In this document: positions 1-7,760 of the stretch, piece after piece
How positions within the stretch are numbered: the first letter of the stretch is position 1
How the letters are laid out: each line of letters starts with the position of its first letter
Assembly (NCBI GenBank): GCA_049454295.1
Contig: JBMTYG010000073.1
Span: 1 to 15,534 of the forward strand
Reading direction: 5' to 3'
DNA from: UBA7803 sp049454295
GTDB taxonomy: Bacteria; Pseudomonadota; Gammaproteobacteria; Pseudomonadales; Azotimanducaceae
Length of the DNA: 15,534 bases
The notes under the pieces: model-generated
What the model saw: the letters and a program-made list of their open reading frames with translations, nothing else
Database searches by the model: none
What the model was told of the DNA's origin: nothing
Translations under genes and position numbers: made by a program

Positions 1-625
1 GATTCAGGTTGTCGGCCCTCGCGTAGAAGCGGGCGCGCGGCGTGCGGTCTCCCGCGAGGCGCTCTCGGTAGTGTTCGAACAGCTGGATGCCGTCCCGGTA
101 TTCCTGTTCGGACGGCGGAAACGCCCAGCTCGAGTTGTCGAAGAAGAATTTGCCTTCTGCAATGGAGAGGTCCGGATCCTCGCTCGACTGTGACTGGCTG
201 CGGGAAAAATCGATCCGGAAAGATCGAGACACATCGCGCAGCTGGGTCAGAACACCAAATTCCCAGTTGGGCATATTGTCCAACCATAGCCCAGGCGGCA
301 TGACATCGTTGGACAGATAGCCACCGGGTTTATCGAGCAGGTCGCTTGCTATTCTGATCACTGTGCTGGTGGTGGTGTAGCCGGTCAGGAATTTCTGGCC
401 GGATTCAGCAGCCTGAGTATCCGCGGCGGTGACGGGGTCAAAGATTGGCGGCTCGTTGCTCCACCACATGCCAATAGCTGCCGCGATCAGCAACCAGAGT
501 CCGAGCACTGCGATCGCGATGCGCCACGATGAATGGCGTCTGTTCGCGACAGGATCTGTTGGCCCTGTTGGGTTGCCGCGCATCCAGCCGGGTAGTCGCT
601 TCGACAGGCTATCCATGAGGCTCAT
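1..625 (-). CDS. DUF2333 family membrane protein, C-terminus cut off by the window edge
   Basis: I translated this by hand on the minus strand. It is an open frame of 208 codons that is still open at base 1, so the C-terminal part lies outside the window. The protein has a short basic N-terminus, one membrane segment at about residues 35-55 that ends in Trp-Trp, and then a soluble region, probably periplasmic. Residues spelling KPGGYLSNDVMPPG, DNMPNWEFGVL, FSRSQSQSSEDPDL and FYARADNL match my memory of the DUF2333 family of gammaproteobacteria, whose function is not known. The start is ATG at 625-623. A GGAGG lies 9 bases upstream, inside the end of the copper chaperone gene, whose stop is only 2 bases away. 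It is the last visible gene of a three-gene minus-strand cluster. A second in-frame ATG, 9 bases further in, is a less likely start. Confidence 0.85.
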   Translation of the reverse strand, partial: MSLMDSLSKRLPGWMRGNPTGPTDPVANRRHSSWRIAIAVLGLWLLIAAAIGMWWSNEPPIFDPVTAADTQAAESGQKFLTGYTTTSTVIRIASDLLDKPGGYLSNDVMPPGLWLDNMPNWEFGVLTQLRDVSRSFRIDFSRSQSQSSEDPDLSIAEGKFFFDNSSWAFPPSEQEYRDGIQLFEHYRERLAGDRTPRARFYARADNLN

Positions 626-627
626 CG

Positions 628-1080
628 TCAGTTTCCTCCGCGTGGCACGATGGCAAATTCAATCGGCAGGGTACGCCCATCGGCACCGATCAGGGTGGCG
701 TGGAAAACCGTCAGGGGCGTCGGCAGGCCGAAGATCATGAGGTGCAGTCCGCCCGGTTCTAGTGTCAAGGTAGCCCCTGGTGCCACCGTGATGCGATCCA
801 GCCGTCGCATGCGCATCATGTCTCCATCCTGGGTCATCGTGTGGAGTTCGATCCGGTCGGTGATCGGACTCTCGAACCCGACGATGTCGAACGGCGTAGT
901 CGTCTCGTTGCGAACGGTCAGGTAAGCCGCGGTCATGTCCATCCCCTCGGCAGGCATCCTGATCCGTGCATCTGCAACCCGCAGAACAGAGTCCGTGGGG
1001 GCCTCGTCTGGAGCAGCACCGCAGGCACCAAGGAACAGAATCAGTGCCGCAGCGATGCTGGCGCGAATACCGGTCTGCAT
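628..1080 (-). CDS. Periplasmic copper chaperone PCuAC (DUF461) with lipoprotein signal
   Basis: This is a 150-residue protein of the PCuAC family. These proteins bind Cu(I) in the periplasm and in studied members pass copper to the CuA site of cytochrome c oxidase. The copper motif is complete: His80, ten residues, Met91, twenty-one residues, His113, one residue, Met115. The segment around it (ELHTM, MRMRRLD, PGGLHLMIFGL) is typical of the family. The N-terminus is a lipoprotein signal with the lipobox LGAC, so Cys20 should be lipidated and the protein anchored to a membrane. Many PCuAC proteins are instead freely soluble. Two bases separate it from each neighbour, so it is surely in an operon with the lipoprotein upstream and the DUF2333 gene downstream. 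No Sco or oxidase gene is visible beside it. The exact copper acceptor is inference. Confidence 0.93.
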   Translation of the reverse strand: MQTGIRASIAAALILFLGACGAAPDEAPTDSVLRVADARIRMPAEGMDMTAAYLTVRNETTTPFDIVGFESPITDRIELHTMTQDGDMMRMRRLDRITVAPGATLTLEPGGLHLMIFGLPTPLTVFHATLIGADGRTLPIEFAIVPRGGN

Positions 1081-1082
1081 AG

Positions 1083-1946
1083 TCAGTGGGCTCCCTCAAA
1101 GCACAGTGTTTCGACGCGCGGTGAAGCGGCGATGCGAAGCTCCGCGCGAATGCGCGCGGCGCCGGGCGCTTTGCTCATCATCTCGTAAAGCGTGCGGCCC
1201 TCGGCGTCGTTGCGCGCGTAGATGATCGCGCGGCAGCCCGCCTTCCGGCTCATACGTCCCGCTTCCTGCAGCTGGCTGTCAGCGGTTGTAGTGCCAACCG
1301 CTAAAGCCTCGGCATCGAGCCGATAGATTCGGCGTTGCGCGTGCTCGAGTAGCTCGAGCTCGTTCAGTGCCGGGCCAACCGCGGGATGTTCCTTGTCGAC
1401 CAGCGCCGCGCTGGCGAGCACCCGTCGTGCCTCGGCGAAGTCGCCCGCCGCGGCAGCCGCGCGCGCCTCAGCAACGAGGCGATCGACGATACCGTCGATG
1501 CCGTATCGGGCATCGGTGTTGGCGGGATCCAGTTGCAGCGCGCGACGGTAATAGTTGAGCGCACTCCATTCCTCGGGCTCGACAAGCAGCCCATCGGTGA
1601 GCGCATAACGCGCGGATTGCAGCAGCCGGCGCACTTCGGCAGCGTCCGCGGGAGACAGCTCGGGATGGTGCTTCAGATTCCCGGTGGCGGTGGTGACGCT
1701 GACGGGGCCCTCTCCCAGTACGGTCGAGTTTGGCGGTGCCTCGGTGTCTCGCGTCTCGGGAGTCGGTGCAGCAGTGTTCGGCGCAGGCTCTGCGTCCTGA
1801 TTGGTCGGATTTGGGGGCGGAATCAGCACGGCGCTGGTCGGTGCCCAGTCCGGCGGCCAGGTGATTGGCAGAGTGCTACAGCCCGGCAGCAGAACGAGGC
1901 TGAGCGTGACTTGGGTCATAAAGGCGACGACGCGATACATTTTCAT
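1083..1946 (-). CDS. Putative lipoprotein with TPR-like helical repeats and an unrecognised C-terminal domain
   Basis: The protein has 287 residues. A lipoprotein signal ends in LLPGC with Cys23 as the predicted lipid anchor. Then comes a low-complexity linker rich in Pro, Thr and Glu (about residues 30-90). Two helical repeats resembling TPRs follow at about 125-200, with YYRRALQLDPANTDARYGI in the first and GDFAEARRVLASAALVDKEHP in the second. The last 60 residues form a domain I do not recognise, with two cysteines (238 and 282) that could form a disulfide in the periplasm. It is the first gene of the minus-strand cluster with PCuAC and DUF2333, and it diverges from dsbD. The start at 1946 has only a weak AGGG nearby. 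A second ATG two codons later (1940) has that AGGG at a better distance. A scaffold or envelope-assembly role would be a guess. Confidence 0.75.
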   Translation of the reverse strand: MKMYRVVAFMTQVTLSLVLLPGCSTLPITWPPDWAPTSAVLIPPPNPTNQDAEPAPNTAAPTPETRDTEAPPNSTVLGEGPVSVTTATGNLKHHPELSPADAAEVRRLLQSARYALTDGLLVEPEEWSALNYYRRALQLDPANTDARYGIDGIVDRLVAEARAAAAAGDFAEARRVLASAALVDKEHPAVGPALNELELLEHAQRRIYRLDAEALAVGTTTADSQLQEAGRMSRKAGCRAIIYARNDAEGRTLYEMMSKAPGAARIRAELRIAASPRVETLCFEGAH

Positions 1947-2109
1947 GCGCCCTGATGAAGTTTCCCCTGCCGCGTCGCGGCGCTGCGGCGCGGTATAGTG
2001 CCGCGGTCATGGAAGGAACTCCACGCGGGTCGTGGCGGTCCCAATCTGCGGTCAGCAAGGGCTGCAATGTGCCGCCACCGACGCTCCGGACCATAGGGTG
2101 ATACATAGC
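1947..2109. promoter_or_regulatory. Divergent spacer between the lipoprotein cluster and dsbD, with a candidate -10 element
   Basis: This 163-base spacer must hold the promoters of both divergent units. On the plus strand TATAGT at 1994-1999 is a good match to a sigma-70 -10 box, but I see no convincing -35 box 16-18 bases upstream. The same AT-rich patch reads TATACC on the other strand and could serve the minus-strand cluster. I see no clear operator palindrome. AGGGTG at 2095-2100 is the likely ribosome binding site of dsbD. Confidence 0.35.
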
Positions 2110-4050
2110 GTGTCGTTAATGAATCGAATCCTCGCGGGTGGGCTGTTGCTGCTGGCGTCGACGCTTGCCGTCGGCGCGGGATTCGAGCGCAGCGCGGCGG
2201 CTGATCTTGTTGCAACCGAATCGCGGTTTCTGCCGGTCGATGAGGCTTTCAGGTTCTCCGCTACGGTCGCCGAGGATGCGAACGGCGCCGCCGTGGTGGC
2301 ACGCTTCGAGATTGCGGAGGGATATTACCTGTATCGCCATCCGTTCGCCGCGGTCACCCGCCCGGTGCGCCCGGACACGCTCGGCGCGATCGACGTACCC
2401 GCCGGGACGCCGAAGATGGATGACTACTTTGGGGCAGTAGAAATCTACCGGGATGTGCTCAAAGTTCGCGTACCGCTGACCGAGGCTGCAGGCAATGGTC
2501 GCTTCGAGGTTGGCATCACCTGGCAGGGTTGCGCGGACGCGGGGCTCTGTTATCCCCCGGAAACGCGCTGGGTGACGGTTGACCTCGGTGGGGCAGCATC
2601 GGCGACAGCGAGTGCCGCGGCGGATCGAGGCGCTTCGGTGGGGTCAGGTGTCAGCCCCGCGTACGAAGGACTGACCGAAGATCGTCGTCTCGCGGCGATG
2701 CTCGCAGATGGTGGTCTACTCGCGGCGCTGGCGCTGTTTTTTCTGGGCGGCGTCGGGCTCGCGTTTACCCCCTGCGTGCTGCCCATGGTGCCGATTCTGT
2801 CCAGCATCATCGTGGGCAGTGGTGAGACGGTGACTCGGCGTCGTGCAACGGCTCTGTCGATCTCCTATGTGCTGGGTATGGCGTTCACCTATGCGCTGGT
2901 GGGCACGCTGATCGGTCTTTTCGGCGCCGGCCTCAACCTGCAGGCCGCGCTGCAGACACCCGCTGTTCTCGGCGTATTCGCCGCACTGTTTGTCGCTCTC
3001 GCCCTGTCCATGTTCGGTTATTGGGAGCTACGACTCCCGCATGCGCTGCAAGACCGGCTGAATGCAGCCGGCACACGGATTGGTGGAGGTCGTCACCCCA
3101 GCGTGATGGTGATGGGCGCCCTGTCTGCGCTCGTGGTGTCGCCCTGTGTATCGGCGCCCCTGGCTGGAGCCCTGCTGTATTTGAGTACCACGGGCGATGC
3201 CGCGCTCGGCGGGGGCGCGCTCCTCGCGCTGGGGCTCGGCATGGGTGTTCCGCTCATCGTTGTGGGCGCGAGCGGCGGTCACTTTTTGCCGAGAAGTGGT
3301 CCTTGGATGGACACGGTCAAGGCCGTATTTGGAGTCGGCCTGCTCGCGGTGGCGATCTGGCTCCTCGAACGCGTGGTGCCTGCGGCGGCGACGCTGGTTC
3401 TGTGGGCGGGCCTCGCGATTGGGGTGGGCGTCGCGCTGGGAGCGCTCGACCGTGCTGAACGCAGCGGATTCGGCCACCTTTGGAAAGCGCTCGGTGTGAT
3501 GGGTGTGGTCTGGGGTGTGCTGCTATTGGTAGGGGCTGCGCGGGGCGCGGAGGATCCGCTCCGCCCGCTTGCTGCCCCTGGCGGCTCGTCGATCGTGGCG
3601 ACCCCAGCCGCGGGCTGGGAAGTTGTCCCCGATCTCGCCACGCTGCGTGAACGGGTGGCCGCCGCCGCGTCTGCGAACGAACCGGTCGTGCTCGATGTGT
3701 ACGCTGACTGGTGTATCTCATGCAAGCTGATGGAGCGCACGGTTTATCCCGTTCCAGAAGTCAGGTCGCAGCTGGCGCGGTTTGTTCAGCTGAAGGCTGA
3801 TGTCACGGCTAACAGTGAGCAGGACCGGGCGTTGCTTGAGACGCTGGGATTATTCGGTCCGCCGAGCCTGGTCTTTTTTGGAACAGATGGCGTCGAGATG
3901 CCTGGCACGCGGGTGCAGGGTGAGATCGATGCCCCCGCGCTCGCGGATCATTTGGGTCGGGTGCTTGCGTCGGTCGCATCAGCATCGCCGGCTTCGCTCG
4001 CGACCCGTTCGAATGAAGTCCGCGCTCGGGAAATTGGCGCCGACTATTGA
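2110..4050 (+). CDS. dsbD: Thiol:disulfide interchange protein DsbD
   Basis: DsbD takes electrons from cytoplasmic thioredoxin across the inner membrane and keeps periplasmic disulfide isomerase and cytochrome c maturation proteins reduced. The whole relay is present. The N-terminal periplasmic domain has Cys141 and Cys147 (QGCADAGLCYPP). The membrane domain has Cys222 (TPCVLPMVPI) and Cys346 (SPCVSAP). The C-terminal thioredoxin-like domain has the CISC pair Cys535/Cys538 in DWCISCK. A signal peptide (MNRILAGGLLLLASTLAVGA) leads the protein. I chose GTG at 2110 because AGGGTG lies 9 bases upstream. ATG at 2119 is the alternative and trims three residues. At about 646 residues it is longer than the 565 of the E. 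coli protein, partly because of extra linkers around the domains and a C-terminal tail of about 30 residues. aroQ follows 36 bases later, as in Pseudomonas. Confidence 0.96.
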   Translation: MSLMNRILAGGLLLLASTLAVGAGFERSAAADLVATESRFLPVDEAFRFSATVAEDANGAAVVARFEIAEGYYLYRHPFAAVTRPVRPDTLGAIDVPAGTPKMDDYFGAVEIYRDVLKVRVPLTEAAGNGRFEVGITWQGCADAGLCYPPETRWVTVDLGGAASATASAAADRGASVGSGVSPAYEGLTEDRRLAAMLADGGLLAALALFFLGGVGLAFTPCVLPMVPILSSIIVGSGETVTRRRATALSISYVLGMAFTYALVGTLIGLFGAGLNLQAALQTPAVLGVFAALFVALALSMFGYWELRLPHALQDRLNAAGTRIGGGRHPSVMVMGALSALVVSPCVSAPLAGALLYLSTTGDAALGGGALLALGLGMGVPLIVVGASGGHFLPRSGPWMDTVKAVFGVGLLAVAIWLLERVVPAAATLVLWAGLAIGVGVALGALDRAERSGFGHLWKALGVMGVVWGVLLLVGAARGAEDPLRPLAAPGGSSIVATPAAGWEVVPDLATLRERVAAAASANEPVVLDVYADWCISCKLMERTVYPVPEVRSQLARFVQLKADVTANSEQDRALLETLGLFGPPSLVFFGTDGVEMPGTRVQGEIDAPALADHLGRVLASVASASPASLATRSNEVRAREIGADY

Positions 4051-4086
4051 TAGAGTGCGTCGGTCTATGCCGGGAGCACGTGACAG

Positions 4087-4536
4087 ATGGCGGCTCTGCT
4101 GGTCCTGAACGGTCCCAATCTCAACTTGTTAGGTACGCGTGAGCCGGAGATTTACGGCGCGACCACGCTTGCTGACATCGAATCCCGGATGATTGCCCTG
4201 GGCGCTGCCGCGGGGCATGTCGTTCACGTGTTCCAAAGCAATGCCGAGCACGCGCTGGTGGAGCGCATCCATGCCGCCCGGCAGGAAACCGTGCAGTTCA
4301 TCATCTTCAATCCCGGGGCCTTCACGCATACCAGCGTTGCGCTCAGAGACGCGCTGCTCGGGGTCAGCATTCCCTTCGTCGAAGTGCATCTTTCCAATGT
4401 CCACGCGCGGGAGAACTTCAGACACCACTCCTACCTGAGCGACGTGGCGCGGGGTGTCATTACCGGGCTTGGCGCGCTCGGTTATGAATTTGCGCTGCAG
4501 TATGCGTTGGCGTCGCTGCCAGCATCTGCGGCCTGA
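4087..4536 (+). CDS. aroQ: 3-dehydroquinate dehydratase, type II
   Basis: This enzyme dehydrates 3-dehydroquinate to 3-dehydroshikimate, the third step of the shikimate pathway, in the cytoplasm. At 149 residues it has the usual size of the small dodecameric type II family. The signature LNGPNLNLLGTREPEIYG near the N-terminus carries the catalytic Tyr23. Asn75 lies in FNPGAFTHTS, His101 in VEVHLSN, and Arg112 in ENFRHHSYLSD, so the active site is intact. GGGAG sits 10 bases before the ATG. It follows dsbD at short range and precedes prmA by only 12 bases. In Pseudomonas and many relatives the acetyl-CoA carboxylase genes accB and accC stand between aroQ and prmA, and here they are absent. Confidence 0.97.
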   Translation: MAALLVLNGPNLNLLGTREPEIYGATTLADIESRMIALGAAAGHVVHVFQSNAEHALVERIHAARQETVQFIIFNPGAFTHTSVALRDALLGVSIPFVEVHLSNVHARENFRHHSYLSDVARGVITGLGALGYEFALQYALASLPASAA

Positions 4537-4548
4537 GGTGAGCTCACG

Positions 4549-5943
<1,395 letters not shown>

Positions 5944-5955
5944 AAACCGGCGTCG

Positions 5956-6591
5956 TTGTCCTCCGAGGGTAGAGAGCGGCTCGAGGCGCCAGCTGGGTCG
6001 GCGGTCTCGGTGCTCGAAACTCGGTCCACGGGAGTGGTCGCGGTCCCTGACACGGCACCGGCAGCAGCTGTCGCTTCGCCCGTGGCGTTTGAGCAGCGCG
6101 CGGTCGCGCTGCCGCCGCCCAGGACGAAACTCAGGCGTCTCGCTTGGGTTCTGCCGCCAGCGCTCTTTTTGGTCCTCGGCTTGCTCGCGTGGCTGCAGTT
6201 TTCGTCCCTAGCCCAGATGCCGGTCTTGCGACCGGCGTTCGAGCGGTTATGCCCGGTTCTGGGCTGTTCGCTGCCGCCTCCGCGTGCGCTCAATCGCGTG
6301 ACTGCGCACGATCTGACGCTCGGGCCGGTGCCCGATCGTCCGGGTCGGCTGGAGGTTCGCCTATTGCTGGTGAACGGTGCCGAGTTCGAGCAGGCGTTTC
6401 CGGAACTGCGTCTGCGCTTCACCAATAAGGCGGGCGAACGAATCGTCGATCACACCTTTTCTCCGCCCGATTACCTCGCGCCGGAAGATCGGCTGTTTCA
6501 GGCGCTGCCCTCGCGCCTGCCGGTTCAGGTGCTGCTGGACATTCCGGATCCGGGTCCCGCGGGGGTGAACTACGATCTGGAGCTGCACTGA
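5956..6591 (+). CDS. DUF3426 membrane protein, C-terminal part cut off from its zinc ribbon by the TAA
   Basis: This is the second half of the split reading frame, in the same frame as prmA. After a polar stretch it has one membrane segment at about residues 62-82 (WVLPPALFLVLGLLAWLQF). A C-terminal domain of about 125 residues of the DUF3426 type follows, with the family pattern LCPVLGCSLPPP and, near the end, VQVLLDIPDPGPAGVNYDLEL. DUF3426 proteins normally start with a zinc ribbon and then have a linker, one membrane span and this domain. Here the ribbon is on the prmA product. The start shown is TTG at 5956. GTG codons at 6010 and 6034 are alternatives, and none has a good ribosome binding site. 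The fragment may therefore be made only by readthrough or reinitiation, or not at all. The domain is well kept, with no other stop or frameshift, so the break is recent, tolerated, or a sequence error. The family's function is unknown. Confidence 0.7.
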   Translation: MSSEGRERLEAPAGSAVSVLETRSTGVVAVPDTAPAAAVASPVAFEQRAVALPPPRTKLRRLAWVLPPALFLVLGLLAWLQFSSLAQMPVLRPAFERLCPVLGCSLPPPRALNRVTAHDLTLGPVPDRPGRLEVRLLLVNGAEFEQAFPELRLRFTNKAGERIVDHTFSPPDYLAPEDRLFQALPSRLPVQVLLDIPDPGPAGVNYDLELH

Positions 6592-6616
6592 CGCGGGTCC
6601 GCTCGGCAGGTATCAT
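6588..6616 (+). promoter_or_regulatory. Candidate sigma-70 promoter for dusB
   Basis: A -35-like CTGACG (6588-6593) overlaps the stop codon of the DUF3426 frame. Exactly 17 bases later is TATCAT (6611-6616), five of six matches to the -10 consensus. Transcription would start near 6623. That leaves a leader of about 18 bases before ATG 6641, but only a few bases before ATG 6629. The match is by eye and not tested. Confidence 0.45.
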
Positions 6617-6640
6617 GCGCCCCCCGCCATGAGACCCGGG

Positions 6641-7636
6641 ATGAACGTGCCGGCGATCGGACCCTATCAGCTTCGTAATGCCGTGTTGCTCGCGCCGATG
6701 GCGGGTATCACGGACGCACCTTTCCGACAGATAGCCTGGCGTTCTGGCGTCGGATACGTCGCATCGGAGATGGTCGCCAGTCAAAGCCAGCTTTGGGACA
6801 CTGAAAAATCCAGGCTGCGACGGCAGTGGCCGTCGTCGATTGAACCCCGCGTGGTACAGCTGGCGGGGAGCGATCCCGTGGAAGTCGCCGCGGCGGCGCG
6901 CCGTCACGTAGCGCACGGCGCGCAGATCATCGATCTTAATTTCGGTTGTCCCGCGAAAAAGGTATGCCGTCGGGCGGCGGGGTCGCAGCTTATGCGGGAA
7001 CCGGCGTTGGTCGCGGCAATCGCTGGCGCCGCGGCGAGCGCGGTGACGGTGCCGGTTACAGTCAAAATGCGCACAGGCTGGTCGCCGGATGCCCGCAACG
7101 CGGTCGAGGTTGCGCGCCGCTTGGAGCAGGTCGGCATCGCGGCGATCACGGTGCATGGTCGCACCCGCTGTTGTTTTTTCGCCGGGCAGGCGGAGTACGA
7201 CACGATTGCGGCAGTCAAGGCGGCAGTCGCGATCCCGGTATTTGCTAACGGGGATATTGATTCACCGGCGGCGGCCGCGCGGGTTCTGAAGCACACGGCG
7301 GCGGACGGGGTGATGATCGGTCGCGCTGCGCTGGGGGCGCCCTGGCTACTGGGTCAGATCGCGGACCCCGTGGCCCCTGTGCCGGATGTCGATGCCCGCT
7401 TTGCGCTCATGCTTGATCACGTTGGCGACATGCACGCCTTTTACGGTGAACCCGGCGTTCGCATCGCGCGCAAGCATGTGCAGTGGTATCTCGAGCGGCT
7501 TGCCCCCGAATGGGGTGATGACGAGGCCTGTTCGGTCACCGCCGCTGAATTCAATCGTCTCAATGATCCGTGCGCACAACTGGATCTGTTATGGACGCTC
7601 AGGGAACGGGCTGCGCGCGCCCGTCGAGCGGCTTGA
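6641..7636 (+). CDS. dusB: tRNA-dihydrouridine synthase B
   Basis: DusB is an FMN- and NADPH-dependent enzyme that reduces specific uridines in tRNA to dihydrouridine. The TIM-barrel hallmarks are present: LAPMAGITDAPFR at the N-terminus, the catalytic Cys103 in NFGCPAKKV, VKMRTGW, ITVHGRTR, FANGDI and MIGRAALGAPW. The C-terminal helical domain includes RIARKHVQWYL. The protein is about 331 residues from this start, close to the usual length. I prefer ATG 6641, which puts the conserved IGPYQLRN a few residues from the start as in E. coli and leaves room for a leader after the candidate promoter. ATG 6629 adds four residues. Neither start has a strong ribosome binding site. In many gammaproteobacteria fis follows dusB directly; here purH does. 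Confidence 0.95.
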   Translation: MNVPAIGPYQLRNAVLLAPMAGITDAPFRQIAWRSGVGYVASEMVASQSQLWDTEKSRLRRQWPSSIEPRVVQLAGSDPVEVAAAARRHVAHGAQIIDLNFGCPAKKVCRRAAGSQLMREPALVAAIAGAAASAVTVPVTVKMRTGWSPDARNAVEVARRLEQVGIAAITVHGRTRCCFFAGQAEYDTIAAVKAAVAIPVFANGDIDSPAAAARVLKHTAADGVMIGRAALGAPWLLGQIADPVAPVPDVDARFALMLDHVGDMHAFYGEPGVRIARKHVQWYLERLAPEWGDDEACSVTAAEFNRLNDPCAQLDLLWTLRERAARARRAA

Positions 7637-7662
7637 ACCCGCGGTTTGCCTGCTGGTTCAAG
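7632..7662 (+). other. Inverted repeat (hairpin) over the dusB stop codon
   Basis: CTTGAACC (7632-7639) and GGTTCAAG (7655-7662) are exact inverted copies with a 15-base loop. The TGA stop of dusB lies inside the left arm. A hairpin with a second one starting on the next base suggests a structured spacer. There is no T-run after it, so it is not a standard intrinsic terminator. Confidence 0.55.
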
Positions 7663-7696
7663 TGCCGGTCCGGTCCGCTGAAGAGACCGGATGGCA
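7663..7696 (+). other. Second inverted repeat (strong hairpin) in the dusB-purH spacer
   Basis: TCCGGTC (7669-7675) pairs exactly with GACCGGA (7685-7691) around a 9-base loop, CGCTGAAGA. Outside a small bulge, TGCC (7663-7666) pairs with GGCA (7693-7696), giving about 11 pairs, mostly GC. No T-run follows. The start of purH lies 64 bases downstream. It could slow or attenuate transcription into purH, protect mRNA ends, or be a Rho-related structure; the sequence alone cannot decide. Confidence 0.55.
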
Positions 7697-7760
7697 GGCC
7701 GAATCCCGGGGTCATCGCATGTAGGAAATGGATCAACGTCTGGAATGCGGAGTACGAGCC

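Noticed and set aside
1386..1955. 189-codon plus-strand frame opposite the TPR-like lipoprotein
   Set aside because: The minus-strand frame has a lipobox, repeats and tight operon spacing; the plus-strand product is Arg- and Gly-rich without motifs.
7655..7670. GGTTCAAG looks like the T-loop of a tRNA
   Set aside because: No acceptor stem, D arm or anticodon arm fits around it; it is one arm of the inverted repeat over the dusB stop.
7637..7760. PurR-type operator before purH
   Set aside because: A GGTTTGCC piece resembles a half site, but the other half is missing.
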